Positions 1 to 6,795 of a DNA stretch of 41,450 nucleotides are shown piece after piece (the first letter of the stretch is position 1; every line of letters begins with the position of its first letter). Origin of the DNA: Pseudomonas sp. (GTDB lineage Bacteria > Pseudomonadota > Gammaproteobacteria > Pseudomonadales > Pseudomonadaceae); assembly GCF_030696055.1 (NCBI RefSeq), contig NZ_JAUYNP010000152.1, forward strand, positions 1-41,450. Reading direction: 5' to 3'. Below the pieces are notes generated by a model. It was not told where the DNA came from and did no database searches. It saw nothing but the letters and a program-made list of their open reading frames with translations. The translations under genes were made by a program, and so were the position numbers.

Positions 1-222
1 GGCCAGCGGGTGCTCCAGGGAGCCTTCCACATCCAGAACGTTAATGCGTACCACAGCCGATTGAAAAACTGGATGACTCGTTTTCATGGTGTCGCCACCC
101 GCTACCTGCCGAATTATCTGGGCTGGCGGCGCATGCTTGAAAGTTACCAACAGCGTATTCATCCGGATTACTGCATCCAGGAAGCGATGGGGCGAACCAT
201 GCAACACATAATTGGGACATAG
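1..222 (+). CDS. IS1595-family (ISXO2-like) transposase, C-terminal fragment
   Basis: The reading frame is open from the first base of the window and ends at TAG 220-222, so this is the C-terminal ~73 residues of a longer protein cut by the window edge. The segment [16 protein letters not shown] followed by [13 protein letters not shown] is typical of the end of ISXO2-like DDE transposases of the IS1595 family, which cut and paste their own element. A start cannot be assigned here; the GTG at position 10 is internal. Whether the element is intact cannot be judged, and I could not mark its terminal inverted repeat in the 120 bases after the stop. Family call is from sequence pattern only. Confidence 0.72.
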   Translation, partial: GQRVLQGAFHIQNVNAYHSRLKNWMTRFHGVATRYLPNYLGWRRMLESYQQRIHPDYCIQEAMGRTMQHIIGT

Positions 223-340
223 CCTTTTTTATTGGGGGATGAGCGCTTGGCAGCAGTCGGCAGCTAATGCTCGCTACGGTGCGCTACCGTTCGGCCGGGT
301 TCGCCCGCCGCCGGGGAATCGGGCGGGCAGGCGCGGTTAT

Positions 341-760
341 TTAGGGCTGACCCGGCTGGCTAAAACGTTGCCCTGAGATGGCCGGGTGGTAGATGGGCTG
401 CACCTTGTTGCCCGCGGGGTCGAGCAGATGAAAGCTGTGCGCGCCGTCGCCATGGGCGAAGGGCCGATCCAGCAGGGTCACGCCCTGGGCCTTGAAGTAC
501 TGGTACCAGGCATGCAATTCCTCGATGCTGTCGACGACGAAACCATAGTGATCCACCGCCTGTTCGCCGCTGCTGGCGGCATAGGCACGGCCCAGCGAGA
601 GGTTGTCGTTGCCGCAGGTCAGGTAGACCAGGTCTTCGTTGGCGCGATGCAGCACCTGCATACCGAGAATATCCACGTAAAAGCGTTCGCAGGCTTCCAG
701 GTTAGGCACCAGCAACGCCAGATGGCGTAGTCCGTTGAGGCGACCGGGGCGTTCGAGCAT
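341..760 (-). CDS. VOC/glyoxalase-fold protein (putative dioxygenase or lyase)
   Basis: A 139-residue single-module vicinal-oxygen-chelate protein with paired beta-alpha-beta-beta-beta units (GLRHLALLVPNLEACERFY near the N-terminus, DHYGFVVDSIEELHAWY in the second half, LLDPAGNKV near the end). His13 and His71 lie where VOC enzymes place two metal ligands. The third ligand, normally Glu in a VEL-type motif, is Gln121 here (KVQPIYHP), so metal binding or chemistry may differ. I chose the ATG at 760 because GGAG lies nine bases upstream; an in-frame ATG at 775 has no ribosome site and overlaps the palindrome at 777-786. It stands alone between the transposase fragment and a repeat. Substrate unknown. 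Confidence 0.8.
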   Translation of the reverse strand: MLERPGRLNGLRHLALLVPNLEACERFYVDILGMQVLHRANEDLVYLTCGNDNLSLGRAYAASSGEQAVDHYGFVVDSIEELHAWYQYFKAQGVTLLDRPFAHGDGAHSFHLLDPAGNKVQPIYHPAISGQRFSQPGQP

Positions 761-776
761 GTTCAGGTTCTCCATC

Positions 777-786
777 TTGTATACAA
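777..786. promoter_or_regulatory. Palindrome TTGTATACAA at the VOC gene 5' end
   Basis: A perfect 10-bp palindrome immediately upstream of the VOC gene on the minus strand. It overlaps a plausible -10 (TATACA), with TTGTCT about 18 bases upstream as a possible -35. The pattern resembles operators of GntR/FCD-type repressors (known for that family; the regulator here is unidentified). A promoter and operator role is inference. Confidence 0.4.
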
Positions 787-1006
787 TTTGTGCTTAATAT
801 AAGACAAAAATGAGTCCGCTGTGTATTGCTTGCTACTCGAGTCCCAACTCAAGCTCGGCAGTTTGGCTGACTTTATGCGCGCCATGCCGGTCAATGCGGC
901 GGCTTCGGTGCGCGATAAACCGGGCTGCCTGGCTGGCGTTTAACCCGCCTCGCGGGTGAGAAACTCTGTAGGAACAGCCTTGGCTGCGCTTAAGCGGGCG
1001 CCCCTT
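787..1006. other. Intergenic stretch, possible small-gene remnant
   Basis: About 220 bases between the VOC promoter and the repeat at 1007. A plus-strand frame starting with GTG at 821 and ending with TAA at 943 encodes 40 residues (LKLGSLADFMRAMP in the middle) but has no ribosome site and no family I recognise. It may be a decayed gene end. Nothing else was seen. Confidence 0.25.
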
Positions 1007-1233
1007 AGAGCCTGTTTACGATCTCGCGAGCTAGAGCGAGACAAGGCGCTACGTTAGTAACAGCCTTCGGCTGGTCAAAACGCCGAAGAAGCGCAGTTTA
1101 CGAGCTGTAAATGAGCATGACTCGCTTCGCTCGCCCATTCGGGGCCGCGCTAAAGCGCGTTAGCCGCAAGCGGCTTGCTGAGGCTGTTTTTAACGCGGTA
1201 TCGCCGACGCGCAGCAGATCGTAAACAGGTTCT
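1007..1233 (-). repeat. Dispersed element with terminal inverted repeats, copy A
   Basis: A 227-bp unit bounded by AGAGCCTGTTTACGATC and GATCGTAAACAGGTTCT, which are inverted repeats with one mismatch. It contains internal hairpins such as CGCGCTAAAGCGCG. It shares its core (GCAGTTTACGAGCTGTAAATGAGCAT and flanks) with copies at 6646-6787 and, inverted, at 14456-14693. Its right end touches the TAA stop of trmO. No open frame of transposase type is present, so it is non-autonomous if mobile. Strand given is the sense in which the upstream gene would read it. Confidence 0.8.
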
Positions 1234-1928
1234 TAGCTAGCTGCGATCACTTCAAGCACGCAGATAATGCCGGGCTGCGGGTAGTGCCAGCGCACGTCGA
1301 GGTCCCAGAAGCCGGCGCCGTAACGCCGCTCGGGCCTTGGCACTTGATAGGCCGGGCGCGGGTCCTGGGCCAGGCACTGTTCGATCAACTCGACCAGGGG
1401 TTCGCCCAGGCGCAGGCCATGGCGGCGGGCCTGGCTGAGGGCCTCGTCCTGCCAGCGCACCTCGATCAGCGCCGGGGCGCTTTCGGCGATGCGGTTATAG
1501 GCGCCGGCCACGCTGTCGGCATAGGGCACATAGGGTTTGATATCCAGCACCGGGGTGCCGTCGAGCAGGTCGATGCCGGACAGCCACAGCTTGCCGGCTT
1601 CGACCTTGTCCAGCTTGACCACCGACTGGCCGAGGCCATTGGGCCTGTGGGTGGCGCGGGTGCTGAACACCCCGACCGACTGGTTGCCACCCAGGCGCGG
1701 CGGGCGAACCTTCAAGCGCGGTTTGTCTTCCAGGGCCTGATGAAACACGAACAGCAGCCAGACATGGCTGACCTGCTCCAGGCCTTGCACCGCCTCGCCC
1801 GTATCGAAGGGCGCGAGCAGCTCCAGCACGCCCCGGGCCGCCGGCGCCAGTTGTGGCTGGCGCGGAATGGCGAACTTCTCCTTGAAGCAGGAGCGGAGAA
1901 AACCTATGGGCGAGACGGAGTAGGGCAT
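1233..1928 (-). CDS. trmO: tRNA (N6-threonylcarbamoyladenosine37-N6)-methyltransferase TrmO
   Basis: TrmO (TsaA/YaeB) uses S-adenosylmethionine to N6-methylate the threonylcarbamoyl-adenosine at position 37 of some tRNAs that read ACN codons. The 231-residue length matches the family. Visible family blocks are SPIGFLRSCFKEKFAIPRQP at the N-terminus, the ATHRPNGLGQS block near residues 92-102, and DIKPYVPYADSV near 130-141, followed by the C-terminal half. The ATG at 1928 gives the expected N-terminus, though no clear Shine-Dalgarno precedes it. The stop codon lies at the very edge of a dispersed repeat. It is followed on the same strand by no gene and preceded by DUF2182 after a 67-base gap, so it may be a separate transcript. 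Confidence 0.92.
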   Translation of the reverse strand: MPYSVSPIGFLRSCFKEKFAIPRQPQLAPAARGVLELLAPFDTGEAVQGLEQVSHVWLLFVFHQALEDKPRLKVRPPRLGGNQSVGVFSTRATHRPNGLGQSVVKLDKVEAGKLWLSGIDLLDGTPVLDIKPYVPYADSVAGAYNRIAESAPALIEVRWQDEALSQARRHGLRLGEPLVELIEQCLAQDPRPAYQVPRPERRYGAGFWDLDVRWHYPQPGIICVLEVIAAS

Positions 1929-1995
1929 AAGGAGGCGATCGAGGGCGACGAGGCAGCCATCTTACCCGCAACGGGCAGCAGTCTTAAGCGGCCTG

Positions 1996-2805
1996 TTAGG
2001 CCAGCAGCAGGGTTAGGCCCGCGGCGATCAGCAGCAGGCCGCTGATACGGCCGAGCCAGGGGCCCTGGGGCAGGGTCTTCTCCAGCAGCACATAGGCGCC
2101 GATCAGCGCCACCCACAGCAGGTTCATCACCCCGCCGACGAACAGCAGGCCCATCAACGCCCAGCAGCAGCCCAGGCAATACAGCCCGTGAGCCAGGCCC
2201 ATGCGCCAGCCGCCGATAATCCCCGGGCGCCAGTGACCCAGAAGAAACTGCACCGGCCCGTAGCAATAGGCCAGGCAGGCCGCCTTAGTCGGCAGCCACT
2301 GGTAGACGCCAGCGCTCAGCAGCAGGGCGGCGCCGAGCCAGTGGCTTGCGCTGCGCATCTGCGGGTCGAGCAGGGCGAGTCGATCCAGGCCCCATTGCAG
2401 GCCGGTGGCGAGCAGGCTGAAGCCGCCCCACACCAGCAGATAGGCCAGACAGAACAGCAGCAAGGCCAGATGCCGCTGCAGCCCACCACTGTAGCGGCGC
2501 AGCATGCGCTGGTAGAGCAGGATCATCGGCAGGGCGCTGGGCAGCATCATGCCGACCATCATCACCGCCCACATGGCCAGCATCAGCAGGGCATCGCTGG
2601 TGCTCCAGGGCATCGGCATGCCGGCCATGGCGATATCGGCCATACCGCCCGGTGCCGCCATGGCGACGGCCATGCGCAGCAAGATCCACCACGCCAGCCC
2701 TGTCAGCGCCAGCAGGCAGAGCAGTAACAGCCATTGCTCCTGGCTCAGCGGCTGGCGCGGCAGGCGTTGGCGCGCCGGCCCGGCGGGTAGTTCCGGTGCG
2801 CTCAG
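1996..2805 (-). CDS. DUF2182 predicted metal-binding membrane protein, probable CTG start
   Basis: A polytopic inner-membrane protein of unknown function (DUF2182, COG5486). Met-rich helices (MWAVMMVGMMLPSA), the CYGPVQFLLGHWR stretch and a Cys-rich helix (GLYCLGCCWALM) are diagnostic; the residues suggest metal or haem handling but no activity is proven. The first conventional in-frame start (TTG 2682) would delete the N-terminal hydrophobic helix (QWLLLLCLLALTGLAWWILL). The frame stays open upstream, and CTG at 2805-2803 is preceded by AAGGGG seven bases away and overlaps the TGA of the DUF1326 gene as CTGA. I therefore favour a CTG start giving 269 residues, a normal length for the family. 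Translation is likely coupled to DUF1326. Confidence 0.8.
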   Translation of the reverse strand: MSAPELPAGPARQRLPRQPLSQEQWLLLLCLLALTGLAWWILLRMAVAMAAPGGMADIAMAGMPMPWSTSDALLMLAMWAVMMVGMMLPSALPMILLYQRMLRRYSGGLQRHLALLLFCLAYLLVWGGFSLLATGLQWGLDRLALLDPQMRSASHWLGAALLLSAGVYQWLPTKAACLAYCYGPVQFLLGHWRPGIIGGWRMGLAHGLYCLGCCWALMGLLFVGGVMNLLWVALIGAYVLLEKTLPQGPWLGRISGLLLIAAGLTLLLA

Positions 2806-3437
2806 TGGACCACCCCTTGCCCGGTAAAGTGAACCCGGGCGAAGTGGCTGTGGTTCTGCTGCGAGGCGATCTTGATCGCGCCCTGGCTCTGGAAGCTGCC
2901 GCTGGCCATTTGCGCCTCGATAAACTCGAAGCCCTTAGGCAGTACCAGGCGCACCTCCTGGGGCTCGCCATTGACCGGGCTGCGGATAGGTTCGCCGCTT
3001 GCCTCGAGCACGCCGGGGATCTGTACGCTGGCCTCGCGTTTATCCACGTCCACACTGAACTCTATGGGCACGAACTGCGGCTCGTGCATCTCGCTGATGG
3101 TGCTGGCAAATACCGAAAATACCGTGGCGCCGGGTTCGGTGTCCTCGCCGGCAAGGATGCGCAGCAAGGCCGCCCGTTGCTCGGCTGTGGCCTTGGCCTC
3201 GATAAACACCTGACAGCGTCCGTTGCCCTCATGGATCGCCTTGGGCCAGGCGAAGGTACCGGCCCAGCACAGGCCGTCCAGGCTGACAGCGTTGTGGTGG
3301 CCGCGTTCGATGCGCATCGCCACCACGGCCTCGCACTTGCCGTGGCTGGGTAGGGCGCTGAATTGACACGGGCAGCCCCAGTTGCAGTTGCAGGTAGCAA
3401 ATTCGACGCCCTGCATGCGCCAGTCCGCCATGCTCAT
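2802..3437 (-). CDS. DUF1326 domain protein
   Basis: A 211-residue soluble protein of the DUF1326 family (COG5588). Its hallmark is the Cys-rich N-terminal motif CNCNWGCPCQ (residues ~16-25), which looks like a metal or redox site; function is unknown. The start is the ATG at 3437, preceded by AGGAGG at a six-base spacing; a longer frame beginning at 3488 lacks this. It overlaps the next gene (DUF2182) by four bases. DUF1326 and DUF2182 genes commonly travel together (established genomic pattern), so the two products probably act in one pathway, perhaps with the membrane protein passing or anchoring a metal bound by this one. That role is inference. Confidence 0.85.
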   Translation of the reverse strand: MSMADWRMQGVEFATCNCNWGCPCQFSALPSHGKCEAVVAMRIERGHHNAVSLDGLCWAGTFAWPKAIHEGNGRCQVFIEAKATAEQRAALLRILAGEDTEPGATVFSVFASTISEMHEPQFVPIEFSVDVDKREASVQIPGVLEASGEPIRSPVNGEPQEVRLVLPKGFEFIEAQMASGSFQSQGAIKIASQQNHSHFARVHFTGQGVVH

Positions 3438-3544
3438 GGCTAGCCTCCTCGCCGCCGGTGCGGCTGAGGTGTGGTTGCCCCCAATCAATAACGCTAGCAG
3501 AGCAGGGGGGCGCCGAGCGGGGCGCCAGACCAGCGGCCGCCTGA

Positions 3545-3578
3545 CCGGTAAACCTTCTTATCAAACTAGGTTTACCGG
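3545..3578. promoter_or_regulatory. 11-bp inverted repeat upstream of the DUF1326-DUF2182 operon
   Basis: CCGGTAAACCT and AGGTTTACCGG form perfect 11-bp arms separated by 12 bases, about 110 bases upstream of the DUF1326 start. It has no T-run, so an operator or a bound palindrome is more likely than a terminator. The binding protein is unknown. Confidence 0.4.
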
Positions 3579-3590
3579 CTGCGGCGCTAG

Positions 3591-3607
3591 GGTCTGTTGA
3601 CGTTTCG
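3591..3607. repeat. Short dispersed repeat GGTCTGTTGACGTTTCG, copy 1
   Basis: Seventeen bases nearly identical to 14992-15008 (one mismatch), followed in both places by a CG-rich stretch. It may be the end of a decayed mobile element, since the next ~140 bases (to 3752) contain no gene I recognise. Both copies lie between genes. Confidence 0.4.
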
Positions 3608-3752
3608 CGGCGAGCCGTGCGACCCAAAGGGACGAGGCCCGCTTGGAGCAGCACGGCGTTACTCGTCGCTTATTTGGAACAACCCAACCTCACTCCTCGG
3701 CGGTTGTAAGAATGCTGTATGCCGGTGATGTCGACCAGTAGCGGCCCGATTT

Positions 3753-4523
3753 CTAACCTTTGTTTCTGCTTCCGACCAGTGGGAGCAATAGCGGCAGTAC
3801 TGCGATCGCGGATAGCACATGCTTGATGCTGTGGCCGGACAGCAACTCGCCACTCAGGTGGAACAGGTGGTCGTCGGTGAGTTCGCAGAGCTTGGCCAGG
3901 GCATACCAGGCAACGCATAAGCCGAGTCTGAATCCATGTCCGCCACTCCGCGCTCGGCAGAAGGCGAGCGAGGCCAGCACAAGCATGCCGCCAGCCTGCA
4001 ATAGTATCCAGGGCAGCAGGTTGTCGCTGGCCCGCCAGGCCCAAAGGCTTGCCGCTCCGCCAAGGGCGACGGTCAGCAGCACGCCGCTGGCTGCCGCCAG
4101 GCCCAGGCGATCGGCTGTCGCCAGGCTCAGTATTCCGGAGAACAACACCAGCATGCCGAGGCGGTCGTAGAGCAGGCTGTGGTCGTTGGGCGACAGGTGA
4201 TAGACGCTGGAGCCGGCGAAGGTGAAAAGCAGCCCGAGACACATCAGCAACGCTAGGCTGCGCCAGCGAGGGTCGAGCACCTGCGCCAGGCGGGTCAACC
4301 CGAGCAGACCGAGTAGCAGGAACGGCAGGTTGCTGAACACGTCCAAGGCATGGGGAATGCCGAGCAGGGCGCGCTGATCGGCGAAGGCATGATAGTGCGC
4401 GGGTTGCTGCACCGATGGGGCCAGGATTGCCGCGAGCGCCAGGCCGAGCCCGAACAGGCAAAGTGCGAATGAGGCCAGGCTTTGTCTGTGCCAATAGCGG
4501 GGTGGGGTGGTATTCGCATGCAT
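3753..4523 (-). CDS. CREST-superfamily-like membrane protein (putative metal-dependent hydrolase)
   Basis: A 256-residue protein with about seven hydrophobic helices. It carries the residue pattern of the CREST superfamily (alkaline ceramidases, PAQR receptors, Per1): Ser64 in DVFSNLPFL, Tyr108-His109 in GSSVYHL, Asp120 in LLYDRL, and a terminal HxxxH (His231/His235 in SGHSIKH). In that superfamily these residues bind zinc and hydrolyse amide or related bonds at the membrane. The actual substrate is unknown; ceramidase activity should not be assumed in a sphingolipid-poor bacterium. The ATG at 4523 is chosen because GGAG lies six bases upstream; a GTG at 4559 is in frame but has no ribosome site. 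It is divergent from an XRE-type regulator 119 bases away. Confidence 0.65.
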   Translation of the reverse strand: MHANTTPPRYWHRQSLASFALCLFGLGLALAAILAPSVQQPAHYHAFADQRALLGIPHALDVFSNLPFLLLGLLGLTRLAQVLDPRWRSLALLMCLGLLFTFAGSSVYHLSPNDHSLLYDRLGMLVLFSGILSLATADRLGLAAASGVLLTVALGGAASLWAWRASDNLLPWILLQAGGMLVLASLAFCRARSGGHGFRLGLCVAWYALAKLCELTDDHLFHLSGELLSGHSIKHVLSAIAVLPLLLPLVGSRNKG

Positions 4524-4642
4524 GGCCTTCTCCATCGGGTCGATAGTCGTGGCTGGCACTCTGGGTCTTTTTCTTGGCTAAGTCTCTCTTCAGTGTTCTT
4601 GGTAGCGTATATGTAGCTATCAAGTTCATTTTGGAGATACTT

Positions 4643-5374
4643 ATGGGCGCTTCATCCGAGCTGGTACGCATCATCAAGCGTGAGCTCAAGGCGCAGCAGC
4701 TCACCTATGCGGATCTAGCCCGCGAGTTGGGCATGTCCGAGTCCAACGTCAAGCGCATGCTGGCGAAGGCGGACATGCCGCTGTCGCGGGTGGACGCTAT
4801 CTGCCGCGTGTTGCACCTGGACTTTGCCGACCTGGCCCGTCAGGTCGCCGATGCTCAGCCATTACTCAGCACGCTCAGCCTGGAGCAGGAACAGGCGGTG
4901 GTGGGCGATGAGCAGCTAATGCTGGTGGCGCTCTGTGTGTTGAGTCAGTGGACCGCCGAGCAGATTCTGGCGGCCTATCGCCTGAGCGAGGCAGAGTTGA
5001 TCCGTGCCCTGATTCGTCTCGACCGGTTGGGTGTCATCGAGTTGAAGCCGTTGAACCGATACCGCCTTAAGCTGGCCAAGACGTTTCGCTGGCAACCCGA
5101 CGGACCGGTGATGCGCTACTTCCGCAAACATGCATTGCAGGATTATTACGATGGCGAATTCGCCGGTAGCGACGAAGGCCTGCTGCTGGTGCACGGACGG
5201 ATCAGTCGCGCGTTGGCGCCTTCGTTCGTCGAACGCCTGCAGCGGGTGGCGCAGGAATTCGCCCAGCAGCATCTGGCCGACCAGAAACTGCCCGAGGCCG
5301 AGCGAGAGGGCTATACGCTGGTTCTGGCGATGCGGCGCTGGGAGTTCGCCGTATTTGAGGCGTGGCGCCGCTGA
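4643..5374 (+). CDS. XRE-family helix-turn-helix regulator
   Basis: A 243-residue DNA-binding protein. Residues ~5-60 form a Cro/C1-type HTH (TYADLARELGMSESNVKRML is the helix-turn-helix, then LSRVDAICRVLHLDFADL). The remainder contains a winged-helix-like segment (LSEAELIRALIRLDRLGVIELKPLNRYRL) and a C-terminal region of unknown ligand. Start at ATG 4643 because GGAG lies six bases before it; the in-frame ATG at 4574 lacks a site. It is divergent from the CREST-like gene, and the shared 119-base spacer could hold an operator (a TAGC..GCTA pair occurs near 4602-4618). It ends exactly where the convergent ORF 5375-5590 ends. Confidence 0.8.
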   Translation: MGASSELVRIIKRELKAQQLTYADLARELGMSESNVKRMLAKADMPLSRVDAICRVLHLDFADLARQVADAQPLLSTLSLEQEQAVVGDEQLMLVALCVLSQWTAEQILAAYRLSEAELIRALIRLDRLGVIELKPLNRYRLKLAKTFRWQPDGPVMRYFRKHALQDYYDGEFAGSDEGLLLVHGRISRALAPSFVERLQRVAQEFAQQHLADQKLPEAEREGYTLVLAMRRWEFAVFEAWRR

Positions 5375-5590
5375 TCAGCTCGCCACCAGCCCGCGCATGC
5401 GTTGCTGCACGGCGTGCAGGCCGTTGCTGCGCGACGGTGACAGCTGGCGGGCCAGGCCCCGCTGAGTGACCCAGGCGGGCAGATCGAGGGTGGCCAGTTT
5501 GTTGCCGGGCAGACCCTCGACTCGCATCAGCAGCAGTGTGCCTGGTTCTGCACCCGACACGCCGCCGTCGCGGCCGCTGCGAAGCGTCAA
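5375..5590 (-). CDS. Small hypothetical protein or gene fragment
   Basis: A 71-codon frame from TTG 5590 to TGA 5375, directly downstream of rhlG (12-base gap) and abutting the stop of the convergent XRE gene with no spacer. Codon choice is like that of the neighbours, and a segment such as LPAWVTQRGLARQLSPSRS looks protein-like, but I recognise no family. The start is weak: TAAGGA sits too close to the TTG, and internal GTG or ATG codons are alternatives. It may be the remaining C-terminus of a longer gene lost by deletion, or a small gene co-transcribed with rhlG. Confidence 0.35.
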   Translation of the reverse strand: MTLRSGRDGGVSGAEPGTLLLMRVEGLPGNKLATLDLPAWVTQRGLARQLSPSRSNGLHAVQQRMRGLVAS

Positions 5591-5602
5591 CAGTCCTTAG
5601 CT

Positions 5603-6373
5603 CTAGAGGCTAAAGCCGCCGTCGATGGGGATGATGGTGCCGGTCATATAGGCGCCGGCGGTGCTTGCCAGGCTGATCGCCAGGGCGGCCATTTCTTCTT
5701 CGCGGCCCCAGCGCTGCATGGGGATCAGCGCGCAGTCTTCGGCCATGGCCGCGTCATCCTTGGCGATATGCTGGGTCATCTTGCTGGGGAAGCGCCCCGG
5801 GGCTATCACGTTGACGTTGATATGCGCACCGACCAGCTCGCGGGCCAGCATGCGCGACAGCTGGTGCAGCGCCGCCTTGCTCGGGCCGTAGGCATAGGCG
5901 TCCTCGCCGTGGGAGCTGATGCCGGCCACCGAGCCGATATTGATCACCCGCGCCGGGTTGGCCGCGGAGCCGGCCTTGCGCAGCAGCGGCAGCAACTGTT
6001 GGATGCAGCTGAATACCGAGGTCACGTTGAGCTGCATGACCTTTTCCCAGCCCTTGGCTGGGTAGCTTTCCAGCGGCGCGCCCCAGGTGGTGCCGGCGTT
6101 GTTGACCAGGATATCCAGCTGGCCGAGGGTGCCGCTCAGTTGTTCGGCCAAAGCCTGCACGCCTTCTTCGCTACCCAGATTGGCGGCGATGCCGTGGCAG
6201 GTGCCGAAGGCCGACAGCTCGGCGGCGGTTTGCGCGCAGGCTGCGCCGTCACGGGCGCACACGTACACCGTGGCGCCGGCTTCGACAAAGGCTTTGGCGA
6301 TCATCTTACCGATACCGCGGGTGCCACCGGTGACCAGGGCGGTGCGGCCTTGCAGGGAGAAATAAGGGTGCAT
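5603..6373 (-). CDS. rhlG: RhlG-like NADPH-dependent SDR (beta-ketoacyl reductase)
   Basis: A 256-residue short-chain dehydrogenase that closely resembles P. aeruginosa RhlG over its whole length, including MHPYFSLQGR at the start, GWEKVMQLNVTSVFSCIQQL and the INVNVIAPGRFPS block. RhlG reduces beta-ketoacyl chains with NADPH in vitro; it was first linked to rhamnolipid precursors, though its necessity for them has been disputed. Classical SDR features are present: TGGTRGIG (15-22), NNAG (91-94), and the catalytic Ser148, Tyr162 and Lys166. The end GTIIPIDGGFSL is usual. AAGGA lies before the ATG. Rhamnosyltransferase genes are not in the window, so the physiological substrate here is open. 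Confidence 0.88.
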   Translation of the reverse strand: MHPYFSLQGRTALVTGGTRGIGKMIAKAFVEAGATVYVCARDGAACAQTAAELSAFGTCHGIAANLGSEEGVQALAEQLSGTLGQLDILVNNAGTTWGAPLESYPAKGWEKVMQLNVTSVFSCIQQLLPLLRKAGSAANPARVINIGSVAGISSHGEDAYAYGPSKAALHQLSRMLARELVGAHINVNVIAPGRFPSKMTQHIAKDDAAMAEDCALIPMQRWGREEEMAALAISLASTAGAYMTGTIIPIDGGFSL

Positions 6374-6486
6374 GGCGAATCCTTCAGGGGGATGAGTGCC
6401 ACTACCCTAATCGTCTGCCTGCCGTACGGCAGGCACTATTGCACTTGGAAATACAGCGCCATGCGGCGCTGTGTGGGTAGCAGGCG

Positions 6487-6592
6487 GTAGGTTGGGCTGA
6501 GCTGCGCGAAGCCCAACACGGCACAAACCGACGACGCTGAGCCCGAACCATCGACGTTGGGCTTCGTCGCTGCGCTCCTCAGCCCAACCTAC
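6487..6592. repeat. Intergenic palindrome, GTAGGTTGGGCTGAG arms
   Basis: Perfect 15-bp inverted arms at 6487-6501 and 6578-6592, with nested GCGCGAAGCCCAAC / GTTGGGCTTCGTCGC arms inside. It belongs to the same family as 20571-20602 and the related GTAGGGTGGGTTA elements elsewhere in the window. It lies between the rhlG promoter and repeat copy B. Probably a REP-like sequence. Confidence 0.75.
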
Positions 6593-6645
6593 GCACTATG
6601 GTCTCCAGAGAACTCGGCATTTCGCGTAGTTTTTCCCTAGCGCTT

Positions 6646-6787
6646 AGAGCCTGTTCAATGTCTCGCGAGCTAGAGCCATGCAAGGCAAAAACAGGCGAGG
6701 AAGCGGAGTTTACGAGCTGTAAATGAGCATTCCGAGCCTGTTTTTAACGCAGCAGGGCCGACGCGCAGCAGACTTTTAACAGGTTCT
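6646..6787 (-). repeat. Dispersed element with terminal inverted repeats, copy B
   Basis: A 142-bp shorter version of the element at 1007-1233. It keeps AGAGCCTGTT at the left, CTCGCGAGCTAGAGC, the GTTTACGAGCTGTAAATGAG core, GCCTGTTTTTAACGC and AACAGGTTCT at the right. It lacks about 85 bp of the middle. Its right end is eight bases from the stop of the DUF1456 gene, so it has the same orientation relative to that gene as copy A has to trmO. Confidence 0.78.
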
Positions 6788-6795
6788 TATGGCTC

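Noticed and set aside
5603..6373. Rhamnolipid biosynthesis cluster
   Set aside because: Only the RhlG-like reductase is present. No rhlA, rhlB, rhlR or rhlI is seen, so a cluster cannot be claimed.
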